A stretch of 12,209 nt of DNA. Source: an uncultured Eubacterium sp. (GTDB lineage: Bacteria > Bacillota > Clostridia > Oscillospirales > Acutalibacteraceae). This document shows, piece by piece, positions 1-7,166 of this stretch. The stretch spans positions 1 to 12,209 of the forward strand of contig CAJOER010000047.1 in assembly GCA_905233805.1 (NCBI GenBank), given 5' to 3'. The first letter of the stretch is position 1. Every line of letters starts with the position of its first letter. Position numbers and translations under genes: made by a program. The notes under the pieces were generated by a model. That model had not been told where the DNA came from and made no database searches. It saw only the letters and a list, made by a program, of their open reading frames with translations.

Positions 1-388
1 AGGCTCCATTGACGTTGCGGGCGTTACGATGATTAAGAACAACGACGGCTCAGGCTCAATGGATAACCTCGTTCTTGAGGACGGTGCGTATATCCACGAC
101 CAGGGACTTGAACCCGGCTCGGATATTCACCTTCGCAGCTACAGCGACGGCAACGCAACGCTCAGCAGCGAGCGTATCAGCGAATATCAGCTTAAACAGT
201 ATTTCCACGCCGATTACGGCAAGCTGAGTCTGACGGATACGAAGAAGGTTGATACGCAGCTCAAAGCGTCCGTATTCTCAGACGGAAAAGCGGTACTTAT
301 TGCAGGTGCTGTACTTGTCATACTTATACTAACGGGTACGATTTACTATAAGAAAAAACGGCAGAAAGGAGGAACGGTAAATGAATAA
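1..388 (+). CDS. C-terminal part of a membrane-anchored surface protein (5' end outside window)
   Basis: The reading frame is open from base 2, giving 128 visible residues. The first ~45 residues (VTMIKNNDGSGSMDNLVLED, then a Gly/Asp-rich stretch) have the short-strand look of right-handed beta-helix repeats found in Firmicutes surface proteins; this is a resemblance only. A Ser/Thr/Lys-containing stalk follows. A hydrophobic segment at about visible residues 97-115 (AVLIAGAVLVILILTGTIYY) leads into KKKRQKGG, the usual positive-inside stop-transfer tail. The protein should therefore be exported with its bulk outside and its C-terminus in the cytoplasm. The stop (386-388) lies inside the start region of the next gene (overlap ATGAATAA), and that gene's ribosome binding site is within this coding sequence. 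The two are therefore one transcript and probably translationally coupled. Function unknown. Confidence 0.85.
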   Translation, partial: GSIDVAGVTMIKNNDGSGSMDNLVLEDGAYIHDQGLEPGSDIHLRSYSDGNATLSSERISEYQLKQYFHADYGKLSLTDTKKVDTQLKASVFSDGKAVLIAGAVLVILILTGTIYYKKKRQKGGTVNE

Positions 389-3300
389 AAAACTCATTTC
401 ACGTATATTAGCGGCGTTAATGGTAGTTTGTTTGCTTTTCAGCGCGCAGCCATGGACTGTTGCAATTGCTGAAACAAAACAGGATGAAGAGCTTTCCAAA
501 ACCTATCTCAGCGAAGTTAAGATGTTCTACGGCAGAAGCGAAGAACAGGCAAAAAAGGCTTGCGAGAAGGAAGGCTTCATCTTCAGCAACACCAACCTTA
601 ACGAAGGCGCTCCGAAAATGGGCAGCGGCAAAAACGCCATGGGCATTTATCTTGGCTACAAAACCACTGAAAACCCCGGCGAAGCGATTACCGACCTCAC
701 TCTGCTTGATATGAAATATACTCATTTCACTGAAATGAGCTATGAGGAATATCTTGACCAGACAATTTCTCAGTACAGCAACGAGGCTAATCAGCTTATG
801 GTGCTTGTCAACGATTTCAGAACGCAGTACGCGGCAGGCAGCCCGATGGCGGTTATGGCGCTTGATTCCTTAAATCTCTTTTATGTTGACGGGAAAAAGT
901 CCCCGAGCGCTGATGATAATCTTTTGGGTAACTGCCTTCTGAACGGCGCCGACGCTGCATTCTTTGAAAAATTCCTACAGCGCGGTAACGCGATGGTGTT
1001 AAGCAAAATTGTTGATATTCTTTGTAACACCACCTCGGATTATAATGAGGACGGCACCACGTGGGTTGACCGTGCAAAAAAGAGCGAGCTTACCTTTGCT
1101 TATAATTCTGCCGACTCGGCGGAGAAAAACCGACTTGACACGAGTTATCAGAACTATGCCAAGGTATTAATTAACGATATCAAGGATTTCAGCGAAAAAT
1201 ATACCGAAGCAAAGCGCCGACTGGATAAGTACGGCGAAACGCTCGGCTATCAAGAACTCAAGGATATGGACGACGAAACGGCATATCTTGATATGGACGA
1301 AGCGGGAAGCGACTGCCTTTTCCCCGAATACTGCAAGGCGCTCGAAATCTATGCGCTTCTTGAAAAGGTACAGTATCAGAAAAAGAATGAAGTGCTTGAA
1401 AGCAACGCAGAGCTTATCGACGACGCTCAGACAGGCACGAAAGCGGCTAAAACCTTAACTCTTGCGCAGTACGTTCTTGACCTTGCGTCCGACGAATCGC
1501 TTGCCGACCATCCGTCAACGGTTTATCCGATTATTCAGGCTTTGACGCCTGCGCAGCGCGTTGTTCTCAAACAAAGCGGCTTCGGAAAAATTGTTGAAGG
1601 TCTCTTCCCTGTGGAGGATTATGAGTCGCAGCGCAAAAAAGCGATTAAAGAGGCGACGAAAGGCCTTGAAGAGCTCGGCTGCAAGGACGGAAAAGTCTAT
1701 CTTTGGATTGGCACCGATGATGCTTTATACACCAAAAAGGTTGCAAAAACCGATGCACTTATGGAGCAGTCCTATGCCGGTGCTGATTTAACCGACATTG
1801 AAAATGAAGCGGCACGCAAGGAAAACGATGACATAAGGATGGTTCTTAAATGGGTGGATATCGGCACACTCGTCGGCGGCGGTATTGCGATGATTGTTCA
1901 GGCTGCGGTCGGCTATTCACTGTTGACGGCGGGAACTTATCTGTTTTCCATCGCCGCAACGCATATTGCCGCGGGTCTGCTTTCAGCCCTCGGCGGCATT
2001 GCAATCGGTATTGCAGGCGCGCTTTGCTGCTGTCTGTACGTAATCGGAATTGTTGCATTTGTTGTCAGCATAGTTTATTTGATTTTTGATCTGATGGGCG
2101 GCCTTGATATATTCAATTCAAGGGAGGAAATAGATTACGATAACATTCCCGATATCGTCTTTGACGTCAGAACGAATGACGACGGCGCTTATGAGGTACG
2201 GTATGACGCCGTGCTCAGTAACGCAGGCAAGGATATTTTCGGCAACGATGACGACGATTACCATATTGATAATCTTTCAAAAGACCATGCGGACGTCAAT
2301 GCTTTCCAGAGCGTCTATGACCGTTGGATGACGCTTTATTATTCAAAATCTCCCGCGTGCGGCGACCCGATAGAGGTTAAAGAAGGTGAAAACCCGTTCT
2401 TAACCAAAAAGGAAACGGACCCGCCGAGCGGCTATCGACCGATTACGCTGATTAACACCACCAACGCAGCTAATGTCAATGACGTTGAGGTGAATGACAA
2501 AACCGGAAAACCGCTCTACGTGTTCTTCCCGGGCAATAGCGTAGGAACGGCAGGGGAGGTTGTTGCAGAGGACGGGCGCGCCATTACCGACGTCGTCCTA
2601 TGCTACGACGGCAACAAGGACAAAGCGATTAATTTCCTCAAAAAAATGGGATATGAATACATTGACGTCAACCTGACTCCTGACAAGGGCTACACCTATC
2701 TCGGTTATATGCGCGGCAGCGAAAAGAACTCTATTCGCGATATGCGTGCTGCCATAAGTGCCAATGATCAGGCCCTTTACGGCGACGCGCAGTATGCAAA
2801 AGCCAACTTAGAGGGCAAAGGAACAACGCCCTACGGTATGAGCTTGTATAAAACAAAATCGGCTTCCGCAGGCTCGCCCATTGTCAGCATTATCATATCC
2901 AATACTCGCCGTGAACTTGGCGACGGTTACGAGCCTGTCTGCCTTTTCAACGGCGGCGACGCAGTTGATTTTGAGCACGAGTGGCGCGACAATATCAATT
3001 CAAAATTTTTGTCTGACAGCGAATACTTTATGTCCGGCGAAAACGGTGCAAAGTCAGGCTATGAAAAAGCGGGAGAAAAGGAAAAGGCAAAGGACTTTAT
3101 CTCTCAGGACGACCCCGTTAACGGAAAATATATCTATTTCCTGCCGAAAGAGCAGTACAAGGCGAAGGACGAGAACGGCAACGCCAAGCAGCAGTACGTT
3201 GCGGGCTTCTCCTATTTCCTTGCGGGCGAAAAGGAATCAAAGGAAAACGAATACGGCAATAACTACGAGTATATGCAGACCGTTGCCGAGGAAAACGGAT

Positions 3301-5756
3301 TTGAGCTGCTTGAAGAGGACGGCAAGCCTTACACGGTTATGTCCGATTCTGCCGGCGAAATGACGCTTGCATATACCTGGCGCGACACCGAGGGTTATCC
3401 TCTTGACACCTATCATTTTGATAAGATTCATACAATATTTAACGGTAAAATCAATTCCGCTTCTGACCACGGCTTGACGCACTCGGCAGGCTTTGCGGCA
3501 CAAGATGAGGACGCATGGGATTATCTGACGCGCGAAAACAGCAAGATGATTTATCATACTAAGATGTATTTCGGCGTGTCATATACATATAATCCCTACC
3601 GTGCGGTTACAGGCATTTCGGGACTTCTGACTCCTTATTCAGAACTGAACGGCGACGAAATTCAGTTCTCGGGATTGCAAACTCCCGCAGGCACGATGAT
3701 TACGACGAACGTCAGCCTTCAGGGACAGCCCGTTCCTTCGGCGGGAATCGGTCTCGGTATCTATTCTCCCAACACGATGAGGCAGCCGCTTTATACCAAC
3801 TATACGGCGAGCCAGAAATCGGATATTCCGTGGATCACGAGTGAAGAAACGGAAATTATGACACACCATCTTCTGACCGCGGGTCCGAGAGCGGGCATAG
3901 AGCCGATTAAAAGGGAGGATATTCTCATAACCACGGAGGAAAACCCGGGCGAAAAATCAGGCTATCTTCCGATTTGCGATATGAGAACGCCGACCGATAA
4001 ATCTCACCCGCTTAACTTCGCGCTTGACACCACGAACAAGGGTTCAAAATATCTTTACATTTACCAAAAGGTGAACTCGGGTGGCAGAACGAAGGAAGCG
4101 ACCTCAAATATTTATACTCAAAAGAAATACGTTGTCGGCGTCTTCTGCGGCAGCGGTAAAAGCACCGAGGAAGCCCTTAAAAACCTTTATGCAAAGGCGG
4201 CTAAGGAGTGGGCTTCTATTGCAGCCTCACACGAGGATATACCCTCAAAGCCCACCGTTTGGGAGTTTGACGAGATTATACCCTTGGATATTTCGGGCAG
4301 ACATCCGTGGTACGAGCTACACAAAAACGATTCAGATGTCAGCTCGCTGCCGAACGACGAGGTAGTTTACGGCAACGAGGCTGCCTGGTACCGCTGGGAT
4401 GACCACATGCTTGACGGCATAGCGGGAGATGGCTCCAATAAAGAATCGGACGAAAAATGCGCCTATATCGGTGTTGTTCGCTCGAATAACAAGAGCAAAA
4501 ACGCGCTCAAAAACGAAGCCGTTTACGGTATGGTGAAGTATTATACCAACAAGGAAACGCCTCCTTCAACGCTGAACGTCGGCTCCACTGAAACCGTGCT
4601 TGCAGGCGGACCCGTTGATTCAAAAGAGGGCAGATACTTCCTTTATTATTCAACCAACAGCGGCACGGGCAACTACTCTGCTCCCGTAACCTTTATTGAC
4701 ATCAGCAAGGAAGTGTTCATTAACGGCTTTAACACCTCGTTCACCGTTTCTGATAGCGACGAAAAGAACAACAAGCTGCCTGAATATTCCGAGCTGCGTA
4801 TGCGCGCTGACGAGAATATGTATATCCATCTCGGCTACGACCGCGCGGAGCTGCCGTATTACGAAAAGCTGTTCATCGGCGTGGGTAAAACCAAGAATGA
4901 AGCGTTTGTTGACCTTATAGGAACGACTAACGCCTTTGCGGCGATGGACGTTAACTGTAACTACAATTCCTTCTCTGACCAGTGGATTGCCATCGGCTAC
5001 CGCAGAACGAAGGAAAAGGACGACGCTATCCGTGATGTATTCCTGTATTACGGCGATGAGCCTACCGAAGATATGGAGGAAATACATCTTGACGGTGCTT
5101 ATTCGCTCGAGGACGACTACGAAGGCGGTCTGGAGTACTCTCCCTATGAAGATTATTACTATGATGAAAACGACGAAGAAGTCGACATCGAGGGTGTGCC
5201 GTATACTCTTCTGAAGCACGAGATGAAAACGGGCGAAGAAACCATTTCACTTAACGAAGGCAACGGCGGCAAGGGACTTTACCTCTATTATACGTCCGCC
5301 CGCTTCGCTTATGACAGGGAAAAGGAAGCAGAGGTATTCCCGATAACGAATATCTGCTTTACCTACGGCGACATTTCACCGAAATATGCAACGAAGGAAG
5401 ACTTTGCAAAGGCGTATTACAATGCTTATTACATCAAAGAGTCTTATCAAGAAGATGAGTTTGAAAATACTCACTGGGAAAGCGTTCTCGGAGTAACCGG
5501 CTCGCCGTTGAATTGGAAGCCCTCCGCAGAGGGTGCTCAGCGTTTCTCCTTCAACAAGGGCATTATCCCCGGCAGGGGTAACAACGGCTGGCATACGGGC
5601 GATACAAGAGTGTATATGTACGTTGACCGTGCCGATAATGAGCAGACTGAGGACGGCGACCCGGTAGAATATACCATTCGCAAGAATGCACGCCTTCCCG
5701 AGTTCGGATATTATTCTGCCGAAAGTAACTACGGCAAAATTAAACAGTCAAAGTAA
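381..5756 (+). CDS. Giant (1791 aa) exported multidomain protein with internal membrane segment and repeated beta modules
   Basis: The start is ATG 381, with AAAGGAGG at 365-372 and an 8-nt spacer. A signal peptide covers residues 1-30 (MNKKLISRILAALMVVCLLF, cleavage after AIA-30). Residues 40-127 form a module with NLNEG, IYLGYKT and EAITDL motifs. Residues 130-480 are mostly charged and helical, including ALTPAQR (387-393). Residues 494-569 form an uncharged Gly/Ala-rich stretch, enough for about three TM helices, with CCC at 549-551. Residues 590-665 resemble the exported domain of the split paralogues downstream. From ~730 to 1675 degenerate beta-like units recur (AITDVVLCYDG 734-744, YTYLGYMRG 771-779, IAIGYRR 1536-1542, SLNEGNGGKGLYLYYT 1623-1638). 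An acidic Tyr-rich patch lies at 1576-1603. There is no C-terminal anchor or sortase signal. Unlike its two paralogues it is one unbroken frame. The family is not recognised. An MABP/beta-prism relationship is my inference, and a surface adhesin or receptor-like role is possible but unproven. Confidence 0.9.
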   Translation: MNKKLISRILAALMVVCLLFSAQPWTVAIAETKQDEELSKTYLSEVKMFYGRSEEQAKKACEKEGFIFSNTNLNEGAPKMGSGKNAMGIYLGYKTTENPGEAITDLTLLDMKYTHFTEMSYEEYLDQTISQYSNEANQLMVLVNDFRTQYAAGSPMAVMALDSLNLFYVDGKKSPSADDNLLGNCLLNGADAAFFEKFLQRGNAMVLSKIVDILCNTTSDYNEDGTTWVDRAKKSELTFAYNSADSAEKNRLDTSYQNYAKVLINDIKDFSEKYTEAKRRLDKYGETLGYQELKDMDDETAYLDMDEAGSDCLFPEYCKALEIYALLEKVQYQKKNEVLESNAELIDDAQTGTKAAKTLTLAQYVLDLASDESLADHPSTVYPIIQALTPAQRVVLKQSGFGKIVEGLFPVEDYESQRKKAIKEATKGLEELGCKDGKVYLWIGTDDALYTKKVAKTDALMEQSYAGADLTDIENEAARKENDDIRMVLKWVDIGTLVGGGIAMIVQAAVGYSLLTAGTYLFSIAATHIAAGLLSALGGIAIGIAGALCCCLYVIGIVAFVVSIVYLIFDLMGGLDIFNSREEIDYDNIPDIVFDVRTNDDGAYEVRYDAVLSNAGKDIFGNDDDDYHIDNLSKDHADVNAFQSVYDRWMTLYYSKSPACGDPIEVKEGENPFLTKKETDPPSGYRPITLINTTNAANVNDVEVNDKTGKPLYVFFPGNSVGTAGEVVAEDGRAITDVVLCYDGNKDKAINFLKKMGYEYIDVNLTPDKGYTYLGYMRGSEKNSIRDMRAAISANDQALYGDAQYAKANLEGKGTTPYGMSLYKTKSASAGSPIVSIIISNTRRELGDGYEPVCLFNGGDAVDFEHEWRDNINSKFLSDSEYFMSGENGAKSGYEKAGEKEKAKDFISQDDPVNGKYIYFLPKEQYKAKDENGNAKQQYVAGFSYFLAGEKESKENEYGNNYEYMQTVAEENGFELLEEDGKPYTVMSDSAGEMTLAYTWRDTEGYPLDTYHFDKIHTIFNGKINSASDHGLTHSAGFAAQDEDAWDYLTRENSKMIYHTKMYFGVSYTYNPYRAVTGISGLLTPYSELNGDEIQFSGLQTPAGTMITTNVSLQGQPVPSAGIGLGIYSPNTMRQPLYTNYTASQKSDIPWITSEETEIMTHHLLTAGPRAGIEPIKREDILITTEENPGEKSGYLPICDMRTPTDKSHPLNFALDTTNKGSKYLYIYQKVNSGGRTKEATSNIYTQKKYVVGVFCGSGKSTEEALKNLYAKAAKEWASIAASHEDIPSKPTVWEFDEIIPLDISGRHPWYELHKNDSDVSSLPNDEVVYGNEAAWYRWDDHMLDGIAGDGSNKESDEKCAYIGVVRSNNKSKNALKNEAVYGMVKYYTNKETPPSTLNVGSTETVLAGGPVDSKEGRYFLYYSTNSGTGNYSAPVTFIDISKEVFINGFNTSFTVSDSDEKNNKLPEYSELRMRADENMYIHLGYDRAELPYYEKLFIGVGKTKNEAFVDLIGTTNAFAAMDVNCNYNSFSDQWIAIGYRRTKEKDDAIRDVFLYYGDEPTEDMEEIHLDGAYSLEDDYEGGLEYSPYEDYYYDENDEEVDIEGVPYTLLKHEMKTGEETISLNEGNGGKGLYLYYTSARFAYDREKEAEVFPITNICFTYGDISPKYATKEDFAKAYYNAYYIKESYQEDEFENTHWESVLGVTGSPLNWKPSAEGAQRFSFNKGIIPGRGNNGWHTGDTRVYMYVDRADNEQTEDGDPVEYTIRKNARLPEFGYYSAESNYGKIKQSK
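1857..2090 (+). other. Segment encoding an internal hydrophobic membrane region of the giant protein
   Basis: Residues 493-570 contain one Asp at each end (D493, D570) and otherwise no charged residue apart from His528. They are rich in Gly, Ala, Ile and Val, with several GxxxG-like spacings and a CCC triplet at 549-551. The stretch can hold about three transmembrane helices or hydrophobic hairpins. It occupies the place of TM1-coiled coil-TM2 in the split paralogues, so the giant protein seems to have replaced the polar coiled coil by more hydrophobic sequence. Confidence 0.75.
2568..5396 (+). repeat. Degenerate beta-module repeats (MABP/beta-prism-like) within the giant protein
   Basis: This is a protein-level repeat, not a DNA repeat. 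Units have the rough form AITD-strand-(short helix)-GY-x-x-x-DLN-x-G-x-YLYYK, with a new strand about ten residues later. The clearest are at residues 732-790 (AITDVV, GYEYIDVNL, YTYLGYMRG), 973-1005 (FELLEEDGKPYTVM, MTLAYTWRD), 1194-1255 (GYLPICDM, KYLYIYQKV, YVVGVFCG), 1405-1445 (TVLAGG, RYFLYYST), 1480-1558 (YIHLGYDR, LFIGVGKT, IAIGYRR, AIRDVFLYYG) and 1605-1673 (YTLLKHEM, SLNEGNGG, LYLYYT, ITNICFTYG). The same grammar occurs in the N-terminal module of all three paralogues. The LN-x-G-x-G-x-YLYY signature is reminiscent of MABP domains; a profile search is needed to decide. Confidence 0.5.
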
Positions 5757-5786
5757 TATAATAAACTATATGAAAGGACCAACCAA

Positions 5787-7166
5787 ATGAAAATGAAGCT
5801 TTCCAAAAAAATACTTTCTGCATTTCTCGCACTTTTAATGGCTGCAACAACTCTGATTGTTCCATTTTATGCGATGGCAGATGAAGAAAAGAACGGCAAG
5901 TACGTTAAAGAGGTTTTCATCGCTTACGGTTACACCGTTGACGAAGCGAAGAACTGGCTCACCTCAAACGGCTGGGAACCCGTCGGCGAAGACCTTAACG
6001 CAGGTAATACCTCAGAAAACGTCGGCTTCAAAAACGCCGTTGCAGTAATGGGCATCAAGCGCACCAATAATGCGAACGACGCCATCACCGATATGGCTAC
6101 GATGAATATGAAGGGCGGCTACAGCTTTGATGACTACCAGTCGCTTCTTAATGAAAAAAAGGCTGACATTGACGAGTTCATCAAAACCTTTATTCCCGTT
6201 CTTGAAGAGTACCGCGCAAATTACAACGGCGAGGGCAGCGAGGGCGGACAGAAGCGCGCTCAGTTCGCTCACGACCTTCTCAACAAATTTTATGACGGAG
6301 GTCAGAACGAAGATTATGCAGGCAACGATACGGGAATGCCGCTCGGCGATTTGTTCCTGAATAAAACCACCACAGAGCTTGAAAAGGAATACTCCGAGCT
6401 TACGGCTGAAGAAAAGAAAACGACTGCCGACCTGCGCCAGATTATTATGGAGAGCACGGGTCCCGCCGTTTCGCTCATTGAACAGGTGCTTGCGTTTGCA
6501 GCAGATACGAGAGAGAACTCGTGGCTTGACCTCCTTAAAACGCTCACGGGCGATTCTTTGAAGAAGAACGTACAGAAATACGTTGACGCAGCAAAGGGCA
6601 AAAAGCTCACAACGTCACAGGCTAAGAGTTATCTTAACACTGCGTATCAGGACTCCGCAAAGAAGCTCCAAAGCGAGTGGGGCACCATCCACGATAACGT
6701 TTTATGGTTTGAAAAATACTGTGCGGATAACGACCTCTGGCGCAAGGAGGATGAAACCGATGAGCAGTATAACGAAAGAGCTATCGCTTACTTTGATAAC
6801 CTGAAGGAAACGAACGAAGACAGGTATAACGAGGAATTCGCTCTTTATACCGACATCGGTAACTATTATACCGTTCTTACGGACGTTACCTATTCGGGCG
6901 CATGGGGCAAAACGCTCTACGAATTCTTTGCGGACCCGAACGGTAAGGAACCCGGCAACAACGTGGATAACTTCTTACCTCTTGCAGCCGTGCTTTCACC
7001 GGGTCAGCGCGCAGGTATCAAGTTTTTGAGCCTCAGCACGCTTCTTAAGCTCGGCTCCACCAGCGAAGAGGTTATGGCAGCACAGTTCCCAAAAATCAAC
7101 GAATTATTCAAGGATGAAACGAAGGACGCGATTTCCGTTTACAGCGGTGCAAAAGGATATGGGTGA
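5787..7166 (+). CDS. Secreted N-terminal-half protein, unit A (459 aa; paralogue of giant protein residues 1-450)
   Basis: The start is ATG 5787 with GAAAGGA at 5772-5778 (8-nt spacer), 30 bp after the giant gene, so probably the same transcript. The signal peptide is residues 1-31, cleaved after AMA. Residues 38-118 form the module shared with the giant protein: EVFIAYG, GEDLNAGN, AVMGIKRTN, AITDMATMNMKGGYSFDDY. Residues 119-445 are predominantly helical and polar, with conserved LNKFYDGG (165-172), TGMPLGDLFLN (182-192) and AVLSPGQRAGIKF (401-413), the last matching ALTPAQR of the giant protein. There is no TM helix after the signal peptide. The frame ends abruptly at SVYSGAKGYG, just where the giant protein continues towards its membrane segment. 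The continuation lies in the +1 frame (next gene, 8-nt overlap ATGGGTGA). Either a soluble secreted subunit or the front half of a frameshifted chain. Function unknown. Confidence 0.88.
   Translation: MKMKLSKKILSAFLALLMAATTLIVPFYAMADEEKNGKYVKEVFIAYGYTVDEAKNWLTSNGWEPVGEDLNAGNTSENVGFKNAVAVMGIKRTNNANDAITDMATMNMKGGYSFDDYQSLLNEKKADIDEFIKTFIPVLEEYRANYNGEGSEGGQKRAQFAHDLLNKFYDGGQNEDYAGNDTGMPLGDLFLNKTTTELEKEYSELTAEEKKTTADLRQIIMESTGPAVSLIEQVLAFAADTRENSWLDLLKTLTGDSLKKNVQKYVDAAKGKKLTTSQAKSYLNTAYQDSAKKLQSEWGTIHDNVLWFEKYCADNDLWRKEDETDEQYNERAIAYFDNLKETNEDRYNEEFALYTDIGNYYTVLTDVTYSGAWGKTLYEFFADPNGKEPGNNVDNFLPLAAVLSPGQRAGIKFLSLSTLLKLGSTSEEVMAAQFPKINELFKDETKDAISVYSGAKGYG
7144..7166 (+). other. Split point of unit A: candidate +1 recoding or stop-start coupling site
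   Basis: Read in the upstream frame the codons are AGC GGT GCA AAA GGA TAT GGG TGA. The purine-rich AAAAGGA (7151-7157) sits TAT-GGG before the TGA (7164-7166). This is the layout of the prfB +1 frameshift site (SD-like sequence, TAT, slippery codon, TGA). A +1 slip on GGG-T would re-pair on GGT and continue GAG GAC, joining the two halves as SGAKGYGEDPYDAWL. Alternatively ATG 7159, overlapping the stop as ATGGGTGA, allows reinitiation; the AAAAGGA is too close (1 nt) to be a normal ribosome binding site for it. Which mechanism operates cannot be decided from sequence. Confidence 0.4.

Noticed and set aside
2881..3363. 160-codon plus-strand frame inside the giant gene
   Set aside because: Ser/Arg/Thr-rich shadow of the real frame; no start signal and no sensible protein features.
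4137..4166. GSGKST string in the giant protein (residues 1257-1262), like a nucleotide-binding P-loop
   Set aside because: The spacing does not fit GxxxxGK[ST] (the upstream Gly is one residue too far), the protein is exported, and the string falls in a beta-module unit followed by an ordinary helix.
5694..5708. LPEFG near the C-terminus of the giant protein as a sortase signal
   Set aside because: There is no hydrophobic segment or basic tail after it, so it cannot be a cell-wall sorting signal.
7114..7158. Upstream ATG starts (7114 and 9734) for the three-TM genes, giving MKRRTRFPFTAV
   Set aside because: This is the out-of-frame reading of the 3' end of the secreted gene, has no ribosome binding site, and matches nothing in the giant paralogue.
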